DNA of 64,000 bases from Rodentibacter sp901420285 (GTDB lineage: Bacteria; Pseudomonadota; Gammaproteobacteria; Enterobacterales; Pasteurellaceae): positions 930,001 to 994,000 of the forward strand of contig NZ_CP162010.1 in assembly GCF_041734645.1 (NCBI RefSeq), read 5' to 3'. Made by a program: the position numbers and the translations under genes. Below, piece by piece: positions 42,018 to 52,158 of this stretch. The first letter of the stretch is position 1, and every line of letters starts with the position of its first letter. Under the pieces are notes generated by a model, which did no database searches, had not been told where the DNA came from, and saw only the letters and a list, made by a program, of their open reading frames with translations.

Positions 42018-42500
42018 ATGACCCAATTTACCCATATCAATAGCCAAGGTGAGGCTAACATGGTGGATGTTTCCGGCAAGTCGGAAACCGTACGCGAAGC
42101 GCGTGCCGAAGCCTTGGTGACCATGTCACAAGAAACCTTATCCATGATTTTAAACGGACAACATCACAAAGGCGATGTATTCGCCACGGCACGTATCGCC
42201 GGTATTCAAGCGGCAAAACGTACTTGGGAGTTGATTCCGTTATGTCATCCGCTGTTGCTTTCTAAAGTGGAAGTCAGCCTTGAACCTTTAGTTGAAAGCA
42301 ACCAGGTGCGCATTGAATCCTTTTGCAAACTCACCGGTAAAACCGGGGTGGAAATGGAGGCATTGACCGCTGCCAGCATCACCGCATTGACTATTTACGA
42401 TATGTGCAAAGCAGTACAAAAAGACATGGTGATCGAGCATGTGCGCCTGCTTGAAAAACGCGGTGGAAAATCCGGTCACTTTATGGCCGAGAATCACTAG
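42018..42500 (+). CDS. moaC: Cyclic pyranopterin monophosphate synthase MoaC
   Basis: 160 residues with IPLCHPLLLSKVEV (active-site His), VEMEALTAASITALTIYDMC and the Lys/Asp-rich KAVQKDMVI end. It completes cPMP formation with MoaA. 34 bases after moaA and 17 before moaD. Confidence 0.95.
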   Translation: MTQFTHINSQGEANMVDVSGKSETVREARAEALVTMSQETLSMILNGQHHKGDVFATARIAGIQAAKRTWELIPLCHPLLLSKVEVSLEPLVESNQVRIESFCKLTGKTGVEMEALTAASITALTIYDMCKAVQKDMVIEHVRLLEKRGGKSGHFMAENH

Positions 42501-42517
42501 GAAAAGGGAAAAATCAT

Positions 42518-42763
42518 ATGTTAAAAGTATTATTTTTTGCTCAAACCCGTGAATTAATCGGTATTGATGAAATTGTGCTTGAACAAGATTTTGCAACGGC
42601 AGACGCGTTACGTGAACATTTAAGCCAAAAAGGAGATAAATGGGCGTTGGCATTAGAAAAAGGAAAGTTGCTTGTGGCGATTAATCAAACGTTGATGCCA
42701 CTCGAGAGTGCAATTAAGTCTGGCGATGAAATCGCCTTTTTTCCACCGGTTACGGGAGGATAA
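42518..42763 (+). CDS. moaD: Molybdopterin synthase sulfur-carrier subunit MoaD
   Basis: 81 residues with a ubiquitin-like beta-grasp fold, ending PPVTGG. The terminal Gly is thiocarboxylated by MoeB and donates sulfur to cPMP in the MoaD-MoaE complex. The stop codon abuts the moaE start. Confidence 0.95.
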   Translation: MLKVLFFAQTRELIGIDEIVLEQDFATADALREHLSQKGDKWALALEKGKLLVAINQTLMPLESAIKSGDEIAFFPPVTGG

Positions 42764-43216
42764 ATGAACGATATTCGAATTGCCGTGCAAGAGGCCGAAT
42801 TCGACCAAAATGCGGTTTATCATTGGCTTTCAGAGCAAAATTCAGTAGGCGCTGCGGTAATTTTTGTCGGTAAAGTTCGCGAACTTAACTTAGGCGATGA
42901 CGTTTCAAGCCTTTATTTAGAACACTATCCCGCAATGACTGAAAAAGCGTTAAAGGAAATTGTTGCTGAGGCTAAGCAACGTTGGGAGATTCAACGAGTC
43001 GCGGTAATTCATCGTGTCGGCTTATTACAAACCGGTGATGAGATTGTGCTGGTCGGTGTGAGTTCTTCGCATCGTGGCGAGGCTTATCGAGCTAATGAAT
43101 TCATTATGGATTTTCTAAAATCGAAAGCGCCTTTTTGGAAAAAAGAACGAACCGACAAAGGTGAACGTTGGATCGATGCACGGACTTCGGATAAACAAGC
43201 GCTAGAAAAATGGTAA
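42764..43216 (+). CDS. moaE: Molybdopterin synthase catalytic subunit MoaE
   Basis: 150 residues. GAAVIFVGKVRELNLG, LYLEHYPAMTEKAL, HRVGLLQTGDEIVLVGVSS and the catalytic Lys region (FLKSKAPFWKKE) are typical. It converts cPMP to molybdopterin with MoaD. Last gene of the moa operon, followed by a paired-motif hairpin. Confidence 0.95.
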   Translation: MNDIRIAVQEAEFDQNAVYHWLSEQNSVGAAVIFVGKVRELNLGDDVSSLYLEHYPAMTEKALKEIVAEAKQRWEIQRVAVIHRVGLLQTGDEIVLVGVSSSHRGEAYRANEFIMDFLKSKAPFWKKERTDKGERWIDARTSDKQALEKW

Positions 43217-43270
43217 ATTAAGAAAATCAAATAAACGGATAAAATGCTTGTCGACTTGAAGCATAAAAAT

Positions 43271-43304
43271 AGCACCGTATTGGAAGCGCTTCCAATGCGG
43301 TGCT
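43271..43304. terminator. Paired-motif hairpin after moaE
   Basis: AGCACCGTATTGGA (one base changed from the core) and TCCAATGCGGTGCT face each other with a 6-base centre (AGCGCT). ATTTTG follows. It lies 54 bases after the moaE stop. Confidence 0.7.
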
Positions 43305-43351
43305 ATTTTGTTAGATGAATTCTTACGTATATAATTTGAAAAGCCTTATAA

Positions 43352-43380
43352 AAAAGCTCGGTTTAAACCGAGCTTTTTTT
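43352..43380. terminator. Bidirectional terminator between moaE and the ferritin genes
   Basis: The palindrome AAAGCTCGGTTTAAACCGAGCTTT has an A run on the left and a T run on the right, so it can terminate both moaACDE and the opposite ferritin operon. Confidence 0.85.
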
Positions 43381-43389
43381 CAACCGAAT

Positions 43390-43887
43390 TTAACCGGCGG
43401 TAGCAAGATTTCCTAAATCTTTATCGATTAAGAATAAACCTTCGCCGTCTTCACCGAGAAGATTTAATTTATCCAAGATACTACTGAATAATTTTTCTTC
43501 TTCGTGCTGTTCTGCCACGTACCATTGTAAAAAGTTGAACGCAGAGTAATCTTTTTCTTCAAAGGTTTTACCTACTAATTCATTGATTTTACTGGTGATC
43601 AATTTTTCATGTTGATACGTTAATTCAACAATTTCTTTTAATGAATTATATTCATGAGACGGAGCCTCAACCGCACTGATAATCGCTTGCGCACCGGTTT
43701 CATTCAAATAAGTGAATAATTTGCGCATGTGTTGCATTTCTTCTGCAGCATGCGCGGATAAGAATTTTGCCGCACCTTCAAAACCTTGTTGCTCACACCA
43801 AGCACTCATTTGAAGATATAAGTTAGAAGAATAAAATTCCAAATTCATCTGGTCGTTTAACAGCTTAATCACATTGTTTGATAACAT
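43390..43887 (-). CDS. ftnB: Ferritin (second of two tandem genes)
   Basis: 165 residues, a four-helix bacterial ferritin without a heme-type Met site. Ferroxidase residues are visible: Glu in MNLEFYSSNLYLQM, E-x2-H in AAEEMQHM, and Gln/Glu in QWYVAEQHEEEKLF. It stores iron as a 24-mer shell. It follows the other ferritin by 17 bases. The ftnA/ftnB naming follows the Haemophilus order. Confidence 0.9.
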   Translation of the reverse strand: MLSNNVIKLLNDQMNLEFYSSNLYLQMSAWCEQQGFEGAAKFLSAHAAEEMQHMRKLFTYLNETGAQAIISAVEAPSHEYNSLKEIVELTYQHEKLITSKINELVGKTFEEKDYSAFNFLQWYVAEQHEEEKLFSSILDKLNLLGEDGEGLFLIDKDLGNLATAG

Positions 43888-43904
43888 TTTATTTCTCCTA
43901 TTTA

Positions 43905-44390
43905 TTATAAAGTAGCTAAATCACGATCAACAAAGTACAAACTGCGGCCGTCTTCACCAAGAAGGTTAAATTTATCAATAATACTATTGAATAATTTTTC
44001 TTCTTCGTGTTGTTCCGCTACATACCATTGCAAGAAGTTGAAGGTAGAGTAGTCTTTGTGTGCAAAAGTCACTTCAACCAATTCATTGATTTTGGATGTT
44101 ACTAATTTTTCGTGTTGTAACGTTGTCTCAAATACTTCTTTCAACGTTTTGTAGTCGTTTTTAGGCGCTTCAATTTTGCCTAAAAGCGGCATACCACTGG
44201 TTTCGCTCACATATTGGAATAATTTTTGCATATGTTCCAATTCTTCATCGGCATGACGAAGTAGAAATGCAGCAGCACCTTCATAACCGTGTTTGTAACA
44301 CCATGCACTCATTTGTAGATAAACGTTAGAAGAGTAGAACTCTAAGTTAATCTGTTCATTCAATTTGTCTGTAATTGCTTGATTAAGCAT
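43905..44390 (-). CDS. ftnA: Ferritin (first of two tandem genes)
   Basis: 161 residues, about two thirds identical by eye to its neighbour, with the same ferroxidase ligands (INLEFYSSNVYLQM, ADEELEHM, QWYVAEQHEEEKLF). The two may form mixed shells. Both lie behind one upstream region that contains A/T-rich GAGAAT sequences which might bind Fur, but no convincing Fur box was found. Confidence 0.9.
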   Translation of the reverse strand: MLNQAITDKLNEQINLEFYSSNVYLQMSAWCYKHGYEGAAAFLLRHADEELEHMQKLFQYVSETSGMPLLGKIEAPKNDYKTLKEVFETTLQHEKLVTSKINELVEVTFAHKDYSTFNFLQWYVAEQHEEEKLFNSIIDKFNLLGEDGRSLYFVDRDLATL

Positions 44391-45013
44391 AACTAACTCC
44401 TTTCCATATCGGTTTTATAAAACAATAAAGCTCAAATTGCGTTGCGCATTTTAGAGGGTTAAATGAGAATTTGCAAGTTATTTTTCTTAAAAAAAATCAT
44501 AAACCATTAATTTTCAATAATAAAAACAACATAAATTATTCTCATTTACCTACTTAAAAAATATTTATGATTGCAAGACCACGTCACAGTTCTTCGTCCT
44601 TGCCAAAATCTTAAAATTTCGACTCAAATTTTACGTACCGCAAACTCGCTTAATTTTTTCTTTTTTAGGTGAATTTAATTTATTCCCGTTTATCAATCTT
44701 GATTTTTTTCTTCAATAAAGAGGAGAGATTATTTCACAAAGTGACGTCCCCATATATTTTATTTAACATAATATTGATTATGCGGAATTAGTTATCCGGT
44801 AAGTGAAAACTACGGGCTAAATAAATCACAGACTTATGCACAAGTGATAAATCCTATTCAAACAAGATAAAACGGTATTTCAAGACATTTCTTCACCGTA
44901 TTTTTGGTGAATTATTAACTGGTATATAAAGTGATTGCGGAAATTGAATAATGTTTTTTTGATTATCTAATCAGATAAAATTTAAGAAAATTATGTGAGT
45001 AAATCCCTTTAGA
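44391..45013. other. Long AT-rich intergenic region upstream of the ferritin genes
   Basis: About 620 bases without a plausible gene on either strand. AAATGAGAAT occurs at about 44462, and its inverted form ATTCTCATTT at about 44537, a possible pair of regulator half-sites for ftnA. The centre (44577-44900) shows no repeats or frames of note and may be a decayed gene. Confidence 0.5.
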
Positions 45014-45048
45014 AGAAAAAAGCACATTCCTTCGAATGTGCTTTTTTT
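45014..45048. terminator. Bidirectional terminator downstream of sbcB
   Basis: AGCACATTC-CTTC-GAATGTGCT hairpin with an A run on the left and T7 on the right, 38 bases past the sbcB stop on the minus strand. Confidence 0.85.
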
Positions 45049-45085
45049 ATGTTATAAAATTTTATCTTGTTATGTTGTCACGAAA

Positions 45086-46507
45086 CTAACCTAGCAACTT
45101 GGCGCCGTATTCATAAACTTGTTGTAATAGCGCTAGCTTTTCCGGATTATTCGCATACTCCTCAATAAGACGTTGTAAGCGCTCCTCAAAATCAACCGCG
45201 CTTTTCGCAAGTTTACGTCGGCAATATTTCTGCCATTTAACTTGTTCCGCTCGGTTTAACGTTTTGTAGAAATGACGTGCTCTATAATGAAATAATAACT
45301 CCGGAATGCGTTTATCTTCAAAAGCCAAACCGGAGTCAGCTAATTTATCAGGCGGTAAACTGCGTAAAATCGCCATATTATTTTTATCGGCATGGCTGAA
45401 AAAACCGTTGTATAGCTCGGTTTCAACATTATCGCTTGGTTCAAATTGACGCGCTTCGGTAAAAATATCCGTGACTTTCTCACGAATATCAAAAGATGCA
45501 CGTAATTTTGCTAAATTTTCTAAGCATAATTGACGGTTAATGCCCAGACGTTCGGCATTTTCAGGTAATAAAGTTTTTGCCGGAGCTAAAATCGGGCATT
45601 TATTGATATGAACTAATTTTAACGGTACCGCTGAAACGCCCTTTTCTTCCAAGTCGCTTTTTTTAGTATACAAATCTTCGCGTAATTCGGTTGCATTTTT
45701 TGCCAGCAAATTATCAATGTCACCGGTTAAATCACACACAATCACGGCATTTTGATTGCTTGGATGCCAGGCAATCGGCGAAACCCAAGTACAATTTCCA
45801 CGATAATTTCCTAACATACCCGAAACATGCACCAACGGCGTCATTTCTGCCGTATCAATGAGTTTTTCAATTTCCTTTTTGCCGCGATTTTCAAAGAAAT
45901 ATTGGAACATTTTAGGCTGTTTTTCTTTGATAAGTTTCGCCATAGCAATGGTTGCATAAACATCGGACATTGCATCATGCGCATTTTCATGAGCAATACC
46001 ATTAGCTTCTGTTAGTTTTTCCAGCTTAAAGCTCGGCATTCCCTCATCATCAAAAGCCCAATTTATGCCGTCAGGGCGCAGTGCATAACAAGCCCGTACC
46101 AAATCCAGTAAATCCCAACGTGAATTACCGTTTTTCCAACTATATTCATAAGGATCGATAAAATTACGATAAAAAGTGTAACGTGTCATTTCATCGTCAT
46201 AGCGAATGTTATTGTAGCCCATCACGCAAGTGTTTGGCTGAGAAAATTCTGCTAGGATTTTCGTTGCAAATTCCGGTTCAGATATACCTTTTTCATTACA
46301 TTCCTGCGGTGTGATCCCCGTCACCAGCACCGCATCGGGCGTTGGTAAATAGTCATTGGTTTGCTTGCAATAAAGCATTACCGGCTCGCCAATAATATTA
46401 AAATCCGCGTCTGTCCGAATACCGGCGAATTGCGCTGGGCGATCGTTTGCCGGGCTAATGCCAAAACTTTCGTAATCGTAAATAAAGAAGCTGAAATCTT
46501 TCGTCAT
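45086..46507 (-). CDS. sbcB: Exodeoxyribonuclease I
   Basis: 473 residues. DEDDh exonuclease motifs are FFIYDYESFG (Asp, Glu), MGYNNIRYDDEMTR (Asp) and HENAHDAMSDVYAT (His, Asp), followed by the SH3-like and helical C-terminal domains of ExoI. It degrades single-stranded DNA 3' to 5' and interacts with SSB. A motif-like variant (AGCACCGCATCGG) lies at 46326. Confidence 0.95.
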   Translation of the reverse strand: MTKDFSFFIYDYESFGISPANDRPAQFAGIRTDADFNIIGEPVMLYCKQTNDYLPTPDAVLVTGITPQECNEKGISEPEFATKILAEFSQPNTCVMGYNNIRYDDEMTRYTFYRNFIDPYEYSWKNGNSRWDLLDLVRACYALRPDGINWAFDDEGMPSFKLEKLTEANGIAHENAHDAMSDVYATIAMAKLIKEKQPKMFQYFFENRGKKEIEKLIDTAEMTPLVHVSGMLGNYRGNCTWVSPIAWHPSNQNAVIVCDLTGDIDNLLAKNATELREDLYTKKSDLEEKGVSAVPLKLVHINKCPILAPAKTLLPENAERLGINRQLCLENLAKLRASFDIREKVTDIFTEARQFEPSDNVETELYNGFFSHADKNNMAILRSLPPDKLADSGLAFEDKRIPELLFHYRARHFYKTLNRAEQVKWQKYCRRKLAKSAVDFEERLQRLIEEYANNPEKLALLQQVYEYGAKLLG

Positions 46508-46519
46508 AATTCCTCTTTT

Positions 46520-47395
46520 TTATACGATAATTTTATCTAAATAATACAAACTGAAAATAGCAGCCAAACTAAACATAATACCCAACCAATTAAGTTTACT
46601 AATTTTTTCTTTGAATATTAACGCGCCGGTAATCGTACCGAGGCAAATAACGCCGATATTCATTCCGGCAAAAACTAATGTAGGGTTACCGCCGAAACTT
46701 TGATGTGCTTTGATGTAAAACAAAATATTAAAGAAATTCAACACGCCTAACATAATACCGCCGAATACGCTTGGCACCGTCCATTGGGTACGTTTTAATA
46801 ATAAATAGATAAACATCAAGCAAGCCGCAAGGGAAAATGAAATAAATAAGGTAGCCGGGAACGCCCCGCCACTTTTGGCCACTTGTTTAAATAAAATATC
46901 AATAATGCCGTAGCCGAACCATACGCCGACAAGTCCTAATACCCCTTTAAAATTGATCACACTTTTGTCTTGGTTTGGCTTACTTAATAAGCAAAATAAA
47001 CCGATAAACGCGAAGGTAATGCCAAGAACTTTGGACCGACTTAGGGTTTCGTGGAAGATCAAAAAAGCAGCTAAAATCGGTAAGAATAAGGAGAGACGCT
47101 GCGCCGCGTCGGAGCGCACGATACCGGCGAACTCCACCGCTTTCGACATAATAAGAAATACCGTTGGGAGCAATATCCCTAATGCTAAGAAAATCAGTAT
47201 GCTTTCGCTTTGCGCGATGTAATCAATAAATGCAAGTCCTTTGAAATCCGGTTTCAGCAGGAAATAGCTAAATGTGATTGCCGTAATATAGTTAAATGCG
47301 ATGGCTTGGTCGATAACGATATTTTTTTTGCGCGCAATTTTCAATAATACGGAAACCGCAACGCTACAAAGAATGGCGAGAATGAGATGATACAT
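46520..47395 (-). CDS. EamA/DMT-family transporter
   Basis: 291 residues with ten predicted membrane helices in two five-helix repeats, typical of drug/metabolite transporters. IGVICLGTITGALIFKEKIS in the second half is the usual EamA C-terminal signature. The substrate cannot be inferred. 12 bases upstream of sbcB, so possibly co-transcribed. Confidence 0.82.
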   Translation of the reverse strand: MYHLILAILCSVAVSVLLKIARKKNIVIDQAIAFNYITAITFSYFLLKPDFKGLAFIDYIAQSESILIFLALGILLPTVFLIMSKAVEFAGIVRSDAAQRLSLFLPILAAFLIFHETLSRSKVLGITFAFIGLFCLLSKPNQDKSVINFKGVLGLVGVWFGYGIIDILFKQVAKSGGAFPATLFISFSLAACLMFIYLLLKRTQWTVPSVFGGIMLGVLNFFNILFYIKAHQSFGGNPTLVFAGMNIGVICLGTITGALIFKEKISKLNWLGIMFSLAAIFSLYYLDKIIV

Positions 47396-47494
47396 TTTTG
47401 TTCCTTACATAATTAAACTACGCTCAAGAATCCCGGTATTATGCCGCAATGCACAAAACCATCCGATTGAGGTATGAGTTCAAGTCATAAAACA

Positions 47495-47528
47495 GCACCG
47501 CATTGAAGCGACTTCCAATGCGGTGCTG
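47495..47528. terminator. Paired-motif hairpin after mukB
   Basis: AGCACCGCATTGAA (47495-47508) and TCCAATGCGGTGCT (47515-47528) form a stem with about a 6-base loop. TGTTTTAT follows on the minus strand, fitting termination of mukFEB, whose last gene stops at 47629. Confidence 0.7.
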
Positions 47529-47628
47529 TTTGGTGAGGTCATTTCAGCCTTGTACAACAGCTATAATTTTGAAGGATTCAAAAATTTTTTGACCGCACTG
47601 CTCTTTTATTTTCTATTCCGTGTATTTT

Positions 47629-50600
47629 CTATTCCGTGGCGCCGAAACCGCGTAAGCCGACCACGTGAACGTGCTCTTGATTACCGGCAATTTTACGCAC
47701 CAGTTTATAGGTCGTTCCTTTTTCCGGGCTGATATTTTCAGGAGCGGCAATCAATAATTGCATATCCAAACGTTCGCAAAGCTCAAATAAAGTGGAGATG
47801 GATTTGCCATCCAAACGTGCGGCTTCATCTAAGAATAGCAAGCGACAAGGCACGATATCTTTACCGCGAATACGACGGCTTTCTTCTTCCCAGCTTTGCA
47901 CCACCATTAACAGAATCGACATCCCGGTACCAATGGCTTCACCGGTTGAAAGTGCACCACTTTCCGCCCGCAGCCAACCGTCCGCACCACGGAACACTTC
48001 CACTTCCAATTCAAGATAATTGCGATAATCCAACAATTCTTCACCGATAGTTTGCGCGGTGCGTTGCCCCATATCAATATGCGGGTTAATGCGTTGGTAG
48101 AGTTTCGCCATAGCTTCTGAGAAGGTCATCCGATTGTCGTTGAACAAATCTTGATATTCGTTTTGCTGGCCGGAAAGCGCATCCAACAACATCGCATGCG
48201 TATCGCGAATATTGACCACCAAACGTACTGATTTCACTTGACCGAAAGCAATATTCTGTAAGCCTTGGTTAAGCATTCGAATGCGGTGCTGTTCGCGCTG
48301 TATAGTTTTCCGCATAATATTCGCCACACTTTCGGAACTGATCGCTAGTTTTTTCTCACGACCGGTTAATTCGGCGGTTAAGCGTGAAAGCTCGATTTCC
48401 ATTTGTTCAATGGCATCGATCGGATCATCGGTTTTAATGATGTCTTGGCGGATACGTTCGCGTAAATGTTGATATACCGCAATAAAGAAGCGTACTTTAT
48501 TTTCCGGTTTGCGGCTGTCTTCCGACGCACGCAAACTGTCGCGCAAATATTCATTGTCCGCGACGGCAGTACGCAATGCACCTAAGGCTTTATCCGACAT
48601 AGAACGTAATTCGTCGGCAGATAAATATGCCAATTCACGGCGATTCAGGCGTTTTTCCATATCGGCATTGCGCGATAGGCGTAGCACCACGCACCAACTG
48701 GCTTTCGCCGCCACCACTAATTCGCGTTGAGTTTTGTAATCGCGTTCTGCTTTGCGAATTCGACGATTTAAGTTTTCCGCTTCGCTTTCAATCAACGTTA
48801 ATTGTTTTTCCACATAAGCGCGACGTTGACGACTGGTTGACAGCTGTTGATACAATTCATCGCGACGGATACGAGCACGCTCCTCTGCGCCTTCATCCGC
48901 ACGCACACCAAGTTGACCGATTTCATCAATCAATTCTTTTAACAGCTGAAGTTTACTGTCGTAAGCGCTTTGCAAACCAATAAATACTTGATTGTATTGT
49001 GCAAATTGCGCTTGTTTTTGGCGTAATTGTTCGCGCTGGGCGTCACGTTGCGCTTGCATTTGTTCTAAACGCTGACGAAGTCGCTCATTAAGCTCGGAAG
49101 TTTCTGCTTGTCCCGCATCTTCGTAAGCAAAATGAGGTTTACGTTGCACCACATCCGCCAAAGCAAATACGCGTTGTTGTGCTTGTTTTTGACGTTCAAT
49201 GGCTTGGGTTAATTCTTGTTTTAAACCTTCGTAATTTTTCGGATCGCTTTGTAAACTCTCGGCCATCGACTCTAATTGTGACAACGTCTCGCCGTATTGG
49301 CGAACAAAATGTTCATCTTGTTCGGCAACATCTAACTGCTCGCGACACTCTTCAAGGCGATCGATTAAATTTTCGTCCGCAAGTACATTTAATTGCGGAA
49401 TCAATTTATTGAGCAATTGAATTCTTTCCTTTGCACTATCCAATTGAATGCGCAATTGTTGCTCACCGCTATTGAATTGGTTTAATTCGCGCTCGATTTC
49501 ATTGCGTTCGCGGTTAACTTCCGCCATTAATTCTTCCGGATTTGGCTGGAACGCAAGGGCTAAATGTAAACCGACAAATTGACTGAAATGTTCATGCAAA
49601 CGTTGACATTTCTGTACGTCGAAGGCGATTTGCGCATATTCTTCGGCAATTTCATCGCGTTGAACTTGTAATTCTTCTAAGTGTTTTTCGCGCGCCGCAC
49701 GACCAAATAACGGAATTTCCGGAAATTTAGAGTAGCGCAATTCACGATCTGAAACCTGTACCACCACGCCGAGTTCTAATTCCTGCGCCGATAATACACT
49801 GTCATCAAATGCCGCCGGATCACCTTCAATTAAATATAAATCATCCGGACAATCTTCTAAATCGATCAGCTGTTCGCGCACCGCATCCAAGTCGCGCACC
49901 ACGATGGCATGACGCGCCGGACCGTAAAGTGCGGAGAAATAAGGCGCATCTTCAATCGGCACATCATCATAAAGTTCGGAAAGCAACACACCGCCGAAAC
50001 GTTCGGCAAGCGTATTTAAACGCGCGTCTTCAGAACCGTCCGGCTGACTTAAACGCGAAATTTGCTCCTCTAACTGCTGACGTTTTTGCTCAAGCTGATC
50101 GCGTAGCATTGTCAATTCGCGTTCTTTCACCAACTGTGATTGCATAAAATTCATCACATCTTGGCTGTGTTCAAAATGCTCACCGCTTTGTTCTTCTAAA
50201 CGCTCTAAGGCGGCTTGCGCCGTTAACCAAGCCGGCGCTTTACGCGCATTTTCATCGTAAAGTGCGGTTAAATTTTCACGTTTTTGACGGAGTGTCGAGC
50301 GGCTTTCTACCAGTTCGGAAAGTTCCGCAGAAATATCTTCGATCAATGCCTCTTGTTCGGCATGATAATCTTCTAATTCATCAGCGGTTTCTAAATGTGA
50401 ATGAGCACGTTGATTAAAATCATTGAGTAATCTGAGCGCACTTTGTTGTTGCGCATAGCGTTGTTCAAGTTCATGTAATTTCGCACGCAGTTGCGGTGTT
50501 TGTTGCGCTTGTAGTTTTTGGCTCGGATATTCTCGCAACAATGCTTTCGCGCTTTCCCAGGCACTCGAACGAGGCACTTCGCCGGCAATTTTACAAACTA

Positions 50601-52158
50601 ATTGATAAGCTTTCTCGAACTGCGATTTTGCCGCTTCGGAAATCGACATTTTGTGCTCAAGTTCAAGCACGCGTTCCGTTAAGCCATCCGCATGAGCGGC
50701 AAATTCCGTCTGATAATCTTCTGCATTTTTTACGCTTAAATCCGCCAAACCACATAAGGTTTTGGCTTTTTCAAGGGCAGCAATGGCCTGCTGATATTGA
50801 AGCGCTCGGGTTTGTTGCGCATCAAGCGCCTGTTGGTAATCTGCTAATTGTGTGCGTACCGCATCAATCTCGGTTTCCGTTTGTTCGAATTGTGCTTGGC
50901 TTTCTTCCAATTGTTCGTTGGCGTTTTCAACTACCATTTTTTGTTCTTCCAAACGCTCGGAAAGCTCCGCCACATCTTCTTGATAACGGCTGATTTTTTC
51001 TTGATGGCGTAACGCATTCAGTACTAAATTTAAGTGATCCACCGCGCTTTGGTGATCCACTTCCAACGTGTGTTCGCTTTCGGCCAGTTCCGCTGCTTCG
51101 CGACTTAAATCAATGAAACGATGTTGCGACAAAACCTGCGCCGCCTTGGCTTGGTACCAGTCGCGGCGCGACTCCAATGCGGTGCTGATATTGCCTCTCC
51201 GTTCGTTGGCGTTACGCATATAATCGGACGCCACGTAATTGGTTGTTTCGGTGATTAAATGTTTGAACAAATCGCGGTCCGATTGGGTCACTTTAATGGC
51301 TTCCAAGGTCATTCGGTTTTCGCGTAACGCACTTTCCATATCCTGAAAGGCCTTTTTCACACCAAGGTTTTCCGGTAACAAATAATCCCGTAAAGAACGT
51401 GTAATCGCGCTGGAAATACCGCCGTATAAGGAGGCCTCAATAAGTTTATAGAATTTGCTACGGTCCGATGCCGAACGTAAGCGTTTCGGAATGATGCCAA
51501 GATCGAACATCATTCCGTGATAATCGGTGATGGAATGGTATTGCTTGAATTGCGCGCCGAGATTTTCGATTTTGTCTTTTAGTTCGGTTAAATTTAACAC
51601 GCGCGCTTGACGCTCCCCTACGGTTTCCGTGAAAAGTGCGGTCGGATTTTGTGATAATTCGACGCCTTGAAGGGAAAAGGTTTTTAAATCCACTTTTTTA
51701 TCGCGGCCGGCAATCTGTTGCAAACGCACGCCGACAAGGATACGTTGATGACGGGAATTTATCGTATCCAATACCGCGTAACAAACTCCCGGACGTAATT
51801 TGCCGTGTAGCCCTTTATCGCGCGAACCGCCTGTAGAGCCGGCTTCCGTGGTATTCCGGAAATGGAGAAGCGTTAAATCCGGAATTAATGCCGTCACAAA
51901 ACCGGCCATCGTGGTGGATTTACCCGCCCCGTTACCGCCGGAAAGTGTGGTGACCAATTCGTCTAAATCAAAGGTGCGGGCAAAGAAGCCATTCCAGTTA
52001 ATTAAGGTTAAAGAACGAAATTTGCCACGTTCTACGCCGTTATTTTGCGCAATGCCGGGCACGCCGGTTTCAATGATTTCTTCGGCGGCATCAGTCTCGA
52101 TTACGTTTTCTTCTTGCTCTAATTCGATTTCATTTTCTCGTTCTAAAATATCGGACAT
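47629..52158 (-). CDS. mukB: Chromosome partition protein MukB
   Basis: 1509 residues, SMC-like. Walker A GGNGAGKSTTMAGF is near residue 75. Long coiled coils (about 330-660 and 850-1200) flank a globular hinge (about 660-780). ABC signature LSTGEAIGTGMSIL and Walker B RLLFLDEAARLD are near the C-terminus. It condenses the chromosome with MukE and MukF. Its start overlaps the mukE stop by one base. Motif copies at 48278 and 51173 lie inside, the latter encoding STAL. Two canonical uptake signals lie at 50260-50268 and 51634-51642. Confidence 0.96.
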   Translation of the reverse strand: MSDILERENEIELEQEENVIETDAAEEIIETGVPGIAQNNGVERGKFRSLTLINWNGFFARTFDLDELVTTLSGGNGAGKSTTMAGFVTALIPDLTLLHFRNTTEAGSTGGSRDKGLHGKLRPGVCYAVLDTINSRHQRILVGVRLQQIAGRDKKVDLKTFSLQGVELSQNPTALFTETVGERQARVLNLTELKDKIENLGAQFKQYHSITDYHGMMFDLGIIPKRLRSASDRSKFYKLIEASLYGGISSAITRSLRDYLLPENLGVKKAFQDMESALRENRMTLEAIKVTQSDRDLFKHLITETTNYVASDYMRNANERRGNISTALESRRDWYQAKAAQVLSQHRFIDLSREAAELAESEHTLEVDHQSAVDHLNLVLNALRHQEKISRYQEDVAELSERLEEQKMVVENANEQLEESQAQFEQTETEIDAVRTQLADYQQALDAQQTRALQYQQAIAALEKAKTLCGLADLSVKNAEDYQTEFAAHADGLTERVLELEHKMSISEAAKSQFEKAYQLVCKIAGEVPRSSAWESAKALLREYPSQKLQAQQTPQLRAKLHELEQRYAQQQSALRLLNDFNQRAHSHLETADELEDYHAEQEALIEDISAELSELVESRSTLRQKRENLTALYDENARKAPAWLTAQAALERLEEQSGEHFEHSQDVMNFMQSQLVKERELTMLRDQLEQKRQQLEEQISRLSQPDGSEDARLNTLAERFGGVLLSELYDDVPIEDAPYFSALYGPARHAIVVRDLDAVREQLIDLEDCPDDLYLIEGDPAAFDDSVLSAQELELGVVVQVSDRELRYSKFPEIPLFGRAAREKHLEELQVQRDEIAEEYAQIAFDVQKCQRLHEHFSQFVGLHLALAFQPNPEELMAEVNRERNEIERELNQFNSGEQQLRIQLDSAKERIQLLNKLIPQLNVLADENLIDRLEECREQLDVAEQDEHFVRQYGETLSQLESMAESLQSDPKNYEGLKQELTQAIERQKQAQQRVFALADVVQRKPHFAYEDAGQAETSELNERLRQRLEQMQAQRDAQREQLRQKQAQFAQYNQVFIGLQSAYDSKLQLLKELIDEIGQLGVRADEGAEERARIRRDELYQQLSTSRQRRAYVEKQLTLIESEAENLNRRIRKAERDYKTQRELVVAAKASWCVVLRLSRNADMEKRLNRRELAYLSADELRSMSDKALGALRTAVADNEYLRDSLRASEDSRKPENKVRFFIAVYQHLRERIRQDIIKTDDPIDAIEQMEIELSRLTAELTGREKKLAISSESVANIMRKTIQREQHRIRMLNQGLQNIAFGQVKSVRLVVNIRDTHAMLLDALSGQQNEYQDLFNDNRMTFSEAMAKLYQRINPHIDMGQRTAQTIGEELLDYRNYLELEVEVFRGADGWLRAESGALSTGEAIGTGMSILLMVVQSWEEESRRIRGKDIVPCRLLFLDEAARLDGKSISTLFELCERLDMQLLIAAPENISPEKGTTYKLVRKIAGNQEHVHVVGLRGFGATE

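Noticed and set aside
44455..44550. Fur boxes upstream of ftnA.
   Set aside because: AAATGAGAAT occurs in both orientations, but neither site matches the 19-base Fur consensus well enough to call.
25481..45015. Shared 14-mer ATCAGATAAAATTT at about 25483 and 44970, possible mobile-element ends.
   Set aside because: Several 14-base repeats are expected by chance in 64 kb of AT-rich DNA, and the flanks do not align.
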